Assembly: GCF_002086735.1 (NCBI RefSeq)
Contig: NZ_MVIJ01000004.1
Location: forward strand, 1-64,000
DNA from: Mycobacterium scrofulaceum
GTDB lineage: Bacteria > Actinomycetota > Actinomycetes > Mycobacteriales > Mycobacteriaceae
Reading direction: 5' to 3'
DNA length: 64,000 bases
Made by a program: the position numbers and the translations under genes. The notes under the pieces were generated by a model. It searched no databases. It was given only the letters and a program-made list of their open reading frames with translations, and was not told the origin of the DNA. Positions 25,358 through 32,588 of this stretch are shown in pieces; the stretch's first letter is position 1, and each line of letters begins with the position of its first letter.

Positions 25358-25390
25358 ATACATTATTGTATATCTGATACATGGATGTAT
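25358..25390. promoter_or_regulatory. Twin ATACA-N4-TGTAT operators
   Basis: ATACA-TTAT-TGTAT (25358-25371) and ATACA-TGGA-TGTAT (25377-25390) share both half-sites and spacer length, with centres 19 bp apart. They lie in an AT-rich island in otherwise GC-rich DNA, 75-107 bp before the Rieske oxygenase start. They are the obvious candidates for binding by the divergent TetR protein, with cooperative or two-dimer occupancy. Confidence 0.7.
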
Positions 25391-25464
25391 ATGGTGACAC
25401 CCGTCACACGAAGCGGCTGTGATGTCCGCTCGCGTCCGACTATCACCACGATCAGGAGATCGGC

Positions 25465-26823
25465 ATGAGCCAAGTGACACAACCGGGACAGTGGGTGGAG
25501 CGGGACGCCGGCCTGGGCCTCGACCAACAAGACCTCGATTCCTTCAACATGCAGATCACGACCGACCGCTACACCTCGCGCGAATACGCGGGGCGGGAGC
25601 GCGAGCGCATCTGGATGCGGGTGTGGCAGATTGCCGGCCGCGTCGATGAGCTGCCGAACGTCGGCGACTGGAAGCAGTACCGCATTCTGGATCAATCGTT
25701 CGTGATCGTGCGCGGGAAGGACCAGAAGCTACGCGGATTCGTCAATGCCTGTCGCCATCGCGGCAACATCCTGTGCAATGCGACCGCCGGCAACGCCAAG
25801 CGCGGCTTCCTGTGCCAGTACCACCTCTGGTCATACGACCTGGACGGCAAGCTGCGCGGGATGCTGCGGGAAAACCTCGCCGGCCCGGTCGACAAGAGCG
25901 AGAACTCGCTCCTGGAAGTGCCGGTCGACACCTTCGCCGGATTCCTCTTCCTCAACCCCGACCCGAACGCGCAGCCCCTGCGCGACTTTCTCGGCCCCGA
26001 CGTCATCGAACTGCTCGCCCCGTACCACCTCGACGACATGGTCACCGTGATGAACGTCCGAGAACCCTTGGACTGCAACTGGAAAGTCGTCATGGACGCC
26101 TTCGAGGAGGGCTATCACATCAACGGCATCCACCCGCAACTGCTCACCGTGCTCGTGATCGACCCCACGACGGCCCGGTACCGGTTCTTCGAAAACCACA
26201 GCGTCGCGGTGGCCCCGTTCGAAGTCAAAGGCGCCAGTGCGGAGAAGCAGATCGAGGGCATCCTGAACCTGCCGGACACCTTCCCCTCGACCGTCGCGGT
26301 CATCCCGCGCTTCCAGGAGCTTCTCGCCGAGTATCAGTCGCCGGACGGCGCGGTCCAATTCCCCGAGGGCGTGACCGCACGCAAGCTGCTTCAGCGGGCC
26401 ACCCGCGACACCCTGACCGGCATGGGTTTGGACGTCAGTGGCCTCACCGAGGACCAGATGAGCGACAACCAGGGCTGGGTGTTGTTCCCCAACTACTTCA
26501 TGACGATCCGTGCCGGCGAATGTCACGTCATCATGGCGGCGCCCCACCCGGACGGCGACCCGAACCGCTGCATCTGGCACGTAAGCAGCTACATGTACCT
26601 GCCGCCGGAACACCGCGACGCCTTCCGGGTCCCGCTGACCGAAGTGGACGAGCCGGGCAGCTACAAATACTTCGAGGCGCTGCAACAGGACTACGAGCAG
26701 ATGCCTCGACAACAGCTCGGTCTGCGTAACAGCAGGCTCGACCACATGTCGCTGGTCAAAGAGGAAGTCGTCATCGGCCACTACCATTCGGTCGTGGACC
26801 GCTACATGGCCAACGGTGCATGA
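25465..26823 (+). CDS. Rieske non-haem iron oxygenase, alpha subunit
   Basis: The product (452 aa) is a ring-hydroxylating oxygenase large subunit. The Rieske [2Fe-2S] ligands are Cys96-x-His98 (ACRHRGN) and Cys117-x2-His120 (LCQYHLWSYD). The mononuclear iron is held by His218 and His223 in EEGYHINGIH, with Asp211 close by for electron transfer; the third ligand is a downstream acid. The first gene of an operon with two NTF2-like proteins, a P450, an SDR and a CMD protein, it probably starts attack on an aromatic or polycyclic substrate. No dedicated reductase is adjacent; the ferredoxin at 32131 is a candidate partner. Confidence 0.9.
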   Translation: MSQVTQPGQWVERDAGLGLDQQDLDSFNMQITTDRYTSREYAGRERERIWMRVWQIAGRVDELPNVGDWKQYRILDQSFVIVRGKDQKLRGFVNACRHRGNILCNATAGNAKRGFLCQYHLWSYDLDGKLRGMLRENLAGPVDKSENSLLEVPVDTFAGFLFLNPDPNAQPLRDFLGPDVIELLAPYHLDDMVTVMNVREPLDCNWKVVMDAFEEGYHINGIHPQLLTVLVIDPTTARYRFFENHSVAVAPFEVKGASAEKQIEGILNLPDTFPSTVAVIPRFQELLAEYQSPDGAVQFPEGVTARKLLQRATRDTLTGMGLDVSGLTEDQMSDNQGWVLFPNYFMTIRAGECHVIMAAPHPDGDPNRCIWHVSSYMYLPPEHRDAFRVPLTEVDEPGSYKYFEALQQDYEQMPRQQLGLRNSRLDHMSLVKEEVVIGHYHSVVDRYMANGA

Positions 26824-26839
26824 GCCGGAAAGAGGTCCA

Positions 26840-27364
26840 ATGAATATCGACGAACGCATCGCCCACCACCGCCGCATGGCCGAGGCCTACCGCGACGCCT
26901 ACCTGCGCCAGGGGGTGCAGGACGGCGAAGCATTCGCCGACGCTTGGAAATTCGCCGAGGACGGCATCTACGTCTCGCCCTACTTCACCGGTGACCAGGT
27001 GTTCAAGTTCAGCGAGTTCCCCGAGGACACGGCCCGGGCTTCGACGATGGAGGCGAAGGCCTACTCGCTGACCTTCCCGGACTGGAAGCCCGCCGACTTC
27101 AAATACTGGCCTGCGGAAAACGGCGTCGTCATGAAGACCCGCTGGGAAGGCCACACCAAGGACGGCGTCCGGATGGGCTTCTACTCCTACAGTTTCATCG
27201 AGACGAACGACGCCGGAGAATTGACGCGCTGGGAGACTCACGTCAACGACGAGTACAACGCCTTCCTGGACGTGGCCATCGGGGTGCATGGTCCGTTCCA
27301 CGGCACCGGAGAGTACGTCGAGGCGCTTGAACGCTGCCTGGCGAAAGCCGGGGTGTCGGTATGA
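26840..27364 (+). CDS. NTF2/SnoaL-like protein (possible oxygenase small subunit)
   Basis: The product (174 aa from ATG 26840, preceded by AAAGAGG) has the alpha+beta cone fold signature of NTF2-like proteins: an N-terminal helix pair (ERIAHHRRMAEAYRDAYLRQ), then beta strands such as FKYWPAENGVVMKTRWEGHT and GFYSYSFIETNDAGELTRWE. NTF2-like folds are used both by ring-hydroxylating dioxygenase beta subunits and by SnoaL-type cyclases or isomerases. Its place directly after the Rieske alpha subunit favours the former, but the sequence does not decide. Confidence 0.65.
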   Translation: MNIDERIAHHRRMAEAYRDAYLRQGVQDGEAFADAWKFAEDGIYVSPYFTGDQVFKFSEFPEDTARASTMEAKAYSLTFPDWKPADFKYWPAENGVVMKTRWEGHTKDGVRMGFYSYSFIETNDAGELTRWETHVNDEYNAFLDVAIGVHGPFHGTGEYVEALERCLAKAGVSV

Positions 27365-27834
27365 CGTTGCTGCACAAGGTCGAGGATGTCATCGGCTCGC
27401 ACACCGGCCGCACGCGCACAGTGCTGCAGTACTGCGACAACACCAAACGTCTGGTCGACGCGACGAAGAAGCCCGGCTTCTCGGTGGACAGCTGGGCGCC
27501 GCTGGCGGAGTTGGTCGCCGTCGGCGAGTTCGAGCGGGTCGGTGCCTTCAAAGAGGTGATGAGGTGGCCGGACTATGTCGAGTTCCTCACCCACTGGGCC
27601 ACCTCCTCGCAATGGGAGTGCTCGTTCAAGCACATCACGGAGTCCGGCGGCCGTGTGTTCCTCGAGCTGGAAGAGCGCAGCGAGGTAGGCGATTTCCGCA
27701 GCGTGGTCAACTCGCTGTCGGTATACGACTTCACCCACGACGGCAAGATCCGCCACATCGACCTCTACCTGCAGATGACGCCGCCACAGCCGGAAATGCT
27801 CAAAAGCTTTGAGGGAGTGGAACTGCCGCAGTGA
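27361..27834 (+). CDS. NTF2/SnoaL-like protein
   Basis: The product (157 aa) is a second NTF2-like protein, whose ATG overlaps the previous stop by 4 bp. Features are the helical start (VEDVIGSHTGRTRTVLQYC), FKEVMRWPDYVEFLTHWA and strands SSQWECSFKHITESGGRVFL and IRHIDLYLQMTP. It shows little direct identity to its neighbour, so the pair may form a heterodimer or act in separate steps. The stop overlaps the GTG of the P450 gene. Confidence 0.65.
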   Translation: MTLLHKVEDVIGSHTGRTRTVLQYCDNTKRLVDATKKPGFSVDSWAPLAELVAVGEFERVGAFKEVMRWPDYVEFLTHWATSSQWECSFKHITESGGRVFLELEERSEVGDFRSVVNSLSVYDFTHDGKIRHIDLYLQMTPPQPEMLKSFEGVELPQ

Positions 27835-29108
27835 AGGCCGACGACATCGACAACAGTGATTTCTTCACCGACAACGAGCTGCTGGCCGATCCATACGACT
27901 ATCTCGCCGCGATGCGGGAAGAATGCCCGGTGCGGCGCGAGCCGCACCATGACGTCGTGATGGTCACCGGTTACGACGAGGGTGTCGCAATCTACAACGA
28001 CACCAAGAGGTTCTCCTCCTGCCTCTCGGTGACCGGGCCGTTCCCGGGCTTCCCGGTGGCGCCGGACCACCACGGTGACGACGACATCACCGAGCTGATC
28101 GCGGCGCGGCGCGGGGAGCTACCGTTCAACGACCAGTTGCCGACCTTCGATCCACCGGTGCACACCGCCCACCGGGCCTTGCTGTCCCGGATGATCACCC
28201 CCAAGCGACTCAAGGAAAACGAAGAGTTCATGTGGCGCCTCGCCGATCGGCAGCTGGACGTCGCGCTGAGCGGTGAAGGGTGCGAATTCATCGGAGATTT
28301 CGCGTCGCCGTTCGCGATGCTGGTGATCGCCGACCTGTTGGGCGTTCCCGAGTCGGATCACGAGGAATTTCGTTCCGCGCTGCTCAACGAGGCGGGCACC
28401 ATCGGGAGCAGCGAAGGCGACACCATGCGTCATTCGCCGCTGGAATACCTGTATGGCAAATTCACCGCTTACATCGAGGACAGGCGGCGCCATCCGCGCG
28501 GCGACGTGCTCACCGGGGTCGCGTCAGCCACCTTCCCGGACGGCAGCACGCCCGAAGTCATCGACGCGGTGCGCGTGGCGGCCAACCTGTTCGCCGCCGG
28601 GCAGGAGACGACGGTGCGCCTGCTCAGTGCCGCCGTGCTGATGCTCGCCGAAAGCCCGCAATTGCAAGGCAAACTGCGCGCCCACCGCGAACTCATCCCC
28701 GATTTCATCGAGGAGACGTTGCGCTACGAGAGCCCGGTGCGCGGTGACTTCCGACTGTCCAAGTGCCCGGTGACTGTGGGCGGGGCCGATCTTCCGGCGG
28801 GCACCACGGTGATGCTCGTCAACGCCGCGCTCAACCGCGACCCTCGCAAGTTTCCCGAGCCCGATACCTTCGACATCCACCGCCCCAACGCGCGCAGCCA
28901 TGTCGCGTTCGGCCGCGGCCCGCATGCCTGCCCGGGCGCGCCGCTGGCGCGCACCGAGGCGCGGGTCAGTCTGGAGCGAATGCTCGCCCGCACCAGCGAC
29001 ATTCGCGTCGACGAGGATAAGCACGGTCCTCCCGGCGACCGCCACTACCGGTACCTGCCCACCTTCATCTTGCGGGGGCTCAGCCGGCTACACATCCGAT
29101 TCGAGTAA
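27831..29108 (+). CDS. Cytochrome P450
   Basis: The product (425 aa, GTG start) has the I-helix FAAGQETTVRLL, the E-x2-R in EETLRYESP and the haem loop FGRGPHACPGAPLA with Cys367. It is a clear paralogue of the P450 at 10717: the N-terminus, the GDDDITELI / GDDISEQIE region and the C-terminal HYRYLPTFILRGL stretch can be aligned by eye. Being inside the Rieske operon, it should oxidise the same substrate or an early product. Confidence 0.9.
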   Translation: MKADDIDNSDFFTDNELLADPYDYLAAMREECPVRREPHHDVVMVTGYDEGVAIYNDTKRFSSCLSVTGPFPGFPVAPDHHGDDDITELIAARRGELPFNDQLPTFDPPVHTAHRALLSRMITPKRLKENEEFMWRLADRQLDVALSGEGCEFIGDFASPFAMLVIADLLGVPESDHEEFRSALLNEAGTIGSSEGDTMRHSPLEYLYGKFTAYIEDRRRHPRGDVLTGVASATFPDGSTPEVIDAVRVAANLFAAGQETTVRLLSAAVLMLAESPQLQGKLRAHRELIPDFIEETLRYESPVRGDFRLSKCPVTVGGADLPAGTTVMLVNAALNRDPRKFPEPDTFDIHRPNARSHVAFGRGPHACPGAPLARTEARVSLERMLARTSDIRVDEDKHGPPGDRHYRYLPTFILRGLSRLHIRFE

Positions 29109-29113
29109 CTCGG

Positions 29114-29869
29114 ATGCCGTTTCGGGGGACCACCGCCATCGTGACCGGCGGGGCGATGGGACTGGGCCTGGCCATCACCGAGGCGCTCGCCGCGCGCGGC
29201 ACCAAGGTCGCGGTGTTCGACATCGCCGCCGAAGCGGTGCGGACGCAAGTGGCTCGGCTGAGCGAAAGCGGCGCCACCGTCAGCGGCTACGTCGTCGACG
29301 TGTCGGACCGCGCGGAGGTCGAGGCCGCGGTGGCACGGGTGCGCGGCGAGCTGGGCCCGGTGCTGATTTTGGTGAACAACGCCGGCATCGAGCAGTTCGG
29401 CAAGTTCGCCGAGATCACCGACGAGCAGTGGGACCGCGTCATGGCGGTGAACCTGCGGGGCCCCTTCACCTGCACACAGGCGGTGCTGCCGGACATGCTC
29501 GACGCTGGTTGGGGCCGTATCGTCAACATCTCGTCGTCCAGCGCCCAGGGTGGTCAGGCGCGCATGGCCGCGTACGTCAGTTCCAAGGCGGGAGTGATCG
29601 GGTTGACCAAGAGTCTGGCGCTGGAGCTGGGTCCAAAAGGCATCACCGCCAACACGATCCCGCCCGGCATGGTGGTGACTCCGATGCTGGAGAAGGCGAT
29701 CGCCGAAGGCAGGTTTACGGCCAGCCTAGAGCACTTCGCCGGCATCACGCCGGTGCGCCGGGCCGGCCGGCCGGAGGACATCGCCAACGCGGCGGTATTC
29801 CTATGTCAGGACGAATCGTCCTACATCACAGGGCAAGTCATCGGCGTCAACGGAGGACGGAGAACATGA
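29114..29869 (+). CDS. SDR family oxidoreductase (FabG-like)
   Basis: The product (251 aa) is a classical SDR: TGGAMGLGLAITEALAARGT for cofactor binding, NNAGIEQFG, Ser in NISSSSAQGG, and the YVSSK Tyr-x3-Lys dyad. It lacks the GQGRSHAV motif of the mycofactocin subgroup, so it should use free NAD(P). The fifth gene of the Rieske operon, its stop overlaps the ATG of the CMD gene. A dehydrogenation of the diol or alcohol produced by the oxygenases is the natural role. Confidence 0.87.
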   Translation: MPFRGTTAIVTGGAMGLGLAITEALAARGTKVAVFDIAAEAVRTQVARLSESGATVSGYVVDVSDRAEVEAAVARVRGELGPVLILVNNAGIEQFGKFAEITDEQWDRVMAVNLRGPFTCTQAVLPDMLDAGWGRIVNISSSSAQGGQARMAAYVSSKAGVIGLTKSLALELGPKGITANTIPPGMVVTPMLEKAIAEGRFTASLEHFAGITPVRRAGRPEDIANAAVFLCQDESSYITGQVIGVNGGRRT

Positions 29870-30468
29870 TCGACGACGACAGCGCCCCGCGGCAGAGGCT
29901 GACCCCCCTGACCGCCGACCAATGGGGGGATGCCGAGTATGCGGCCTTCGGAGTGCTGCTGGGCATTCCGGGTGAAAAGGTGCCTCGCGCCGGCTCGGGA
30001 CACGCCATGGACCCGTTGAAGTTCGACATCATCGGCCTGCTTGCCCGCCACCCCGAAATGGCCGGGGCCTTCCTGACCTTCAACGGCTTTCTGTTGCGGC
30101 GCGGCGAACTGTCGCCGCGCCTGCGCGAATTGGCGATCCTGCGTGTCGCCAAGACCCGGCGCTCGGCCTTCTTCTGGGGCGAGCACTCCAAAGTCGCCGT
30201 CGAAAGCGGTGTGCCGCAGGAGGACATCACGCGGCTCGCCGAGGGCAACGAGGGGTTCTCCGGCGCCGACCTGCTGGTCCTCGAGGCAACCGACGAGATG
30301 CTCGCCGACGGCCGCGCGCAGGCCGAGACCTGGGAGCGGCTGGTCGCCGCACTCGACACCCACGCGGCGATGGAGTTGATCTTCGTGGTCGGCACCTACA
30401 CGATGTTGGCCATGGCCTTCCGGACCTGGGGCCTGGCGCCTCCCCCCGGCAGCGCGCCGTTGCCCTGA
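29866..30468 (+). CDS. Carboxymuconolactone-decarboxylase-like protein
   Basis: The product (200 aa) has one CMD domain: LLARHPEMAGAFLTFNGFLL, LSPRLRELAILRVAKTRRSA and WGEHSKVAVESGVP give the helical bundle with the E-x-H motif. No CxxC is present, so peroxidase function is unlikely. It closes the six-gene operon and is followed by a strong hairpin. A single-domain relative of the protein at 8154, it again sits beside SDRs, a repeated pairing in this window. Confidence 0.82.
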   Translation: MIDDDSAPRQRLTPLTADQWGDAEYAAFGVLLGIPGEKVPRAGSGHAMDPLKFDIIGLLARHPEMAGAFLTFNGFLLRRGELSPRLRELAILRVAKTRRSAFFWGEHSKVAVESGVPQEDITRLAEGNEGFSGADLLVLEATDEMLADGRAQAETWERLVAALDTHAAMELIFVVGTYTMLAMAFRTWGLAPPPGSAPLP

Positions 30469-30490
30469 ACTCGGAAGGCCGCCGACGCGC

Positions 30491-30514
30491 GAGTGTGCGG
30501 CTGGCCGCACACTC
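30491..30514. terminator. Bidirectional hairpin terminator
   Basis: GAGTGTGCGG (30491-30500) pairs perfectly with CCGCACACTC (30505-30514) around a CTGG loop, and outer bases extend the pairing. It lies between convergent genes (CMD stop 30468, amidohydrolase stop 30528). It is the same type of GTGTGCGGC hairpin that recurs at gene ends in mycobacterial genomes. It most likely terminates both transcripts. Confidence 0.7.
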
Positions 30515-30527
30515 GGCGCGCCACACG

Positions 30528-31793
30528 CTACGGCAGCTCGGCGAGCTGCCTTTCCTGATAGAGCCGCGCCCACTCGGCGCGCGTCCGGATCGACACGTCC
30601 ACGTCGACGGCGTTGGCGCGCAGGGCTTTCACGGTTGCCCGTTCGCGGTCCGTCCGCGCGAAAGGGTCCCAACTGAAGAACCGGCAGGCGTTGCCCCAGG
30701 TGATCTTGTCGATGTCGGAGTCGTCGGCGCCGGCGGCGCCCAACTCGGCCAGCACCCGCTCGGGCGCGTCCGGCCAGAAGCAATCCGAGTGCGGGTAGTC
30801 GCACTCCCAGGCGATGATGTCGATGCCGATCTCGTGGCGCAGCTTCAACGACGTCTTGTCGGTGACGTAGCAGGCCAGCGAGTGCTCGCGGAAGACCTCG
30901 CTGGGCAGCTTGTCCCCGAAGTCGCGGCGCAGCCACTTCTGGTTGGTGTAGTGGCGGTCGCTGCGGTCGAGGTAGAACGGGATCCAACCGATGCCGCCTT
31001 CGGAGAAGGCGAACCTCAGGTCGGGGTAGTTGCGCATGGCGGGGCCCCACAACAGATCTTGGGCGCACATCGCGGAGACCTGGGTGGCCAGGATGATCAG
31101 GTTGTCGATCGGCGCGTTGGGGGCCATGCTGATCGCCCCGAATCCGGTGCCGATGTGCAGGCACATCACCACGTTCTGCTCGGACAGCGTGCGGAAGACC
31201 GGGCCCCAGTAGTCGTCGTCGTGGTAGCTCGGAAGCCCTTCCAGGTGAGGCAATTCCGGCATCGTGACCGCCCGGCAGCCCTTGGCCGCGACCCGGCGGA
31301 TCTCGGCGCACATGCCCTCGGGGGTCCAGGTCGGCAGGATGGCGATCGGGATGAACCGGTCCGGGTAGGCCCCGGCCCACTCGTCGATGTGCCAGTCGTT
31401 GTAGGCCGACACCATGACCAGGGTGACGTCCTCGCGCGTCATGTTGAGGTGCCGCGCGGAGAAGCCGGTGAAGGTGGGAAAGCACATCGAGGCGAGGATG
31501 CCGTTGCGGTTCATGTCCCGAACGCGTTCGTGGACGTCATAGACGCCCGGGCGCATTTCGGCGAAACCGGCCGGGTCCCGTCCCCATTCCTCGGCCGGCC
31601 ACGACACCACGGCATTGAGCCCGCTGACGCCCTGTGGCCTGCCCTGGTACATCCACTGGTCGACGCCCTTGTCGTCCGTCACCACGACCGGTGCCTCGTC
31701 CTTGTACCTGGCGGGGACATGGCGCAGGAACATGTCCGGCGGCTCGACCACGTGGTCGTCGATGCTCACCAGGATCAGGTCGTCGACGTTCAT
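30528..31793 (-). CDS. Amidohydrolase-2 family metal-dependent hydrolase
   Basis: The product (421 aa) is a TIM-barrel amidohydrolase of the ACMSD/LigW-like class. The first metal motif reads SIDDHVVEPPD (D-x-H in place of H-x-H). Later metal or active-site residues are in CLHIGTGFG, FSEGGIGWIPFYLDR and WECDYPHSDCFWP (Asp-Tyr-Pro-His). It probably performs a hydrolysis or non-oxidative decarboxylation. A paralogue with the same motifs is at 61641-62813. It overlaps the upstream EthD-like gene by 4 bp. Confidence 0.85.
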   Translation of the reverse strand: MNVDDLILVSIDDHVVEPPDMFLRHVPARYKDEAPVVVTDDKGVDQWMYQGRPQGVSGLNAVVSWPAEEWGRDPAGFAEMRPGVYDVHERVRDMNRNGILASMCFPTFTGFSARHLNMTREDVTLVMVSAYNDWHIDEWAGAYPDRFIPIAILPTWTPEGMCAEIRRVAAKGCRAVTMPELPHLEGLPSYHDDDYWGPVFRTLSEQNVVMCLHIGTGFGAISMAPNAPIDNLIILATQVSAMCAQDLLWGPAMRNYPDLRFAFSEGGIGWIPFYLDRSDRHYTNQKWLRRDFGDKLPSEVFREHSLACYVTDKTSLKLRHEIGIDIIAWECDYPHSDCFWPDAPERVLAELGAAGADDSDIDKITWGNACRFFSWDPFARTDRERATVKALRANAVDVDVSIRTRAEWARLYQERQLAELP

Positions 31794-32107
31794 GAGCCGA
31801 CGCGCTCGGTGGTCGTCTCGAACAGTCGCGGGATGGGAGCGGGATCCAGCTGCAGGGCGTCCGACATGTGCAGCTGTCCGGCGTTGGCGATCATGTTGTC
31901 CAAGATGGCCTGCAGGTCGTCGCCCTCGAGTTCGTAGATGGCGACATACGGGCCCTGCCCGTCAACCGGGCGCAGCCGGCGCGCTCCGACGATTCCGTCG
32001 AGCGTCAGCAGTTCGGGTATGTGCACCTCGTCGTACCAGGTGTTGTATTCCTGTTCGCGTTCCGGCGAACTGGGCCGGCTTTCGACGAACATGATTCCCT
32101 TGGCCAT
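31790..32107 (-). CDS. Small EthD/dabb-like protein
   Basis: The product (105 aa from ATG 32107) fits the dimeric alpha-beta barrel class: AKGIMFVESRPSSPEREQEY, NTWYDEVHIPELLTLDGIVG and YVAIYELEGDDLQAILDNM match the EthD-like pattern with the Y-x-x-VHIPE motif. A GTG three codons earlier is part of the GAGGTGG ribosome site, so I use the internal ATG. It lies between the ferredoxin and amidohydrolase genes, with a 4-bp overlap to the latter. In EthD systems such proteins assist P450 or degradative enzymes; the exact role is unknown. Confidence 0.7.
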   Translation of the reverse strand: MAKGIMFVESRPSSPEREQEYNTWYDEVHIPELLTLDGIVGARRLRPVDGQGPYVAIYELEGDDLQAILDNMIANAGQLHMSDALQLDPAPIPRLFETTTERVGS

Positions 32108-32130
32108 TGATGCCACCTCTCTTCGGGTCG

Positions 32131-32466
32131 CTATTCATAGCGCACCGTGACCGATTCGGTGTCGGGCACGCCCTGGCAGGTCAGAACGTAGCCCTCGGCG
32201 ACCTCGTCATCGTCGAGCGCGTCGTTGACCCGCATGGTCACATGGCCGTCTTCGAGCTTGGCCATGCAGGTGCCGCAGTTGCCGGCCTCGCAGCTGAAGG
32301 GTGGTTCCAGGCCGGCCCGCCGCGCGCTCTGCAACAACGTCTCGCCGGGGACCATCGGCACCGAGACCTTCTTGCGGTCCATGTGAATGGTCACCGTGCC
32401 CGCCCCGGAGCCGTTTGACGGATTTGTCACCCGTGGGGTCTCCTCGATGCTTCGGGCGACTGTCAC
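32131..32466 (-). CDS. Plant-type [2Fe-2S] ferredoxin
   Basis: The product (111 aa) has the plant-type cluster motif Cys-x4-Cys-x2-Cys in FSCEAGNCGTCMAKL and the fourth Cys in VLTCQG. A short N-terminal extension of about 22 residues precedes the domain (TVTIHMDRKKVSVPMVPGET). It heads the ferredoxin/EthD-like/amidohydrolase operon and diverges from the acyl-CoA ligase operon. It could deliver electrons to the Rieske oxygenase or one of the P450s, none of which has its own [2Fe-2S] donor adjacent. Confidence 0.88.
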   Translation of the reverse strand: MTVARSIEETPRVTNPSNGSGAGTVTIHMDRKKVSVPMVPGETLLQSARRAGLEPPFSCEAGNCGTCMAKLEDGHVTMRVNDALDDDEVAEGYVLTCQGVPDTESVTVRYE

Positions 32467-32502
32467 CTCGACCGCCCTCCCGTACTTGCATTCTTCACTA
32501 TA

Positions 32503-32517
32503 GAGAATACTATTCTC
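32503..32517. promoter_or_regulatory. GAGAATA-N-TATTCTC palindrome, copy 1
   Basis: The dyad GAGAATACTATTCTC is perfect and lies in the 122 bp between the divergent ferredoxin (start 32466) and acyl-CoA ligase (start 32589) genes. A near-identical dyad, GAGAATAGTGTTCTC, lies at 37841-37855 between another divergent pair. This indicates one regulator acting on both promoters. No regulator gene is adjacent to either, so it acts from elsewhere. Confidence 0.65.
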
Positions 32518-32588
32518 ACAGAGCGATAGGATCTTCTCAAGCTTGCGCGGATGTCAGGTCGGCCCGGCCTGTCAGGGAAGGACGGGAC

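Noticed and set aside
28900..30468. 522-residue protein covering the SDR region
   Set aside because: The N-terminal part is an out-of-frame reading of the P450 and SDR genes; the CMD gene starts at ATG 29866.
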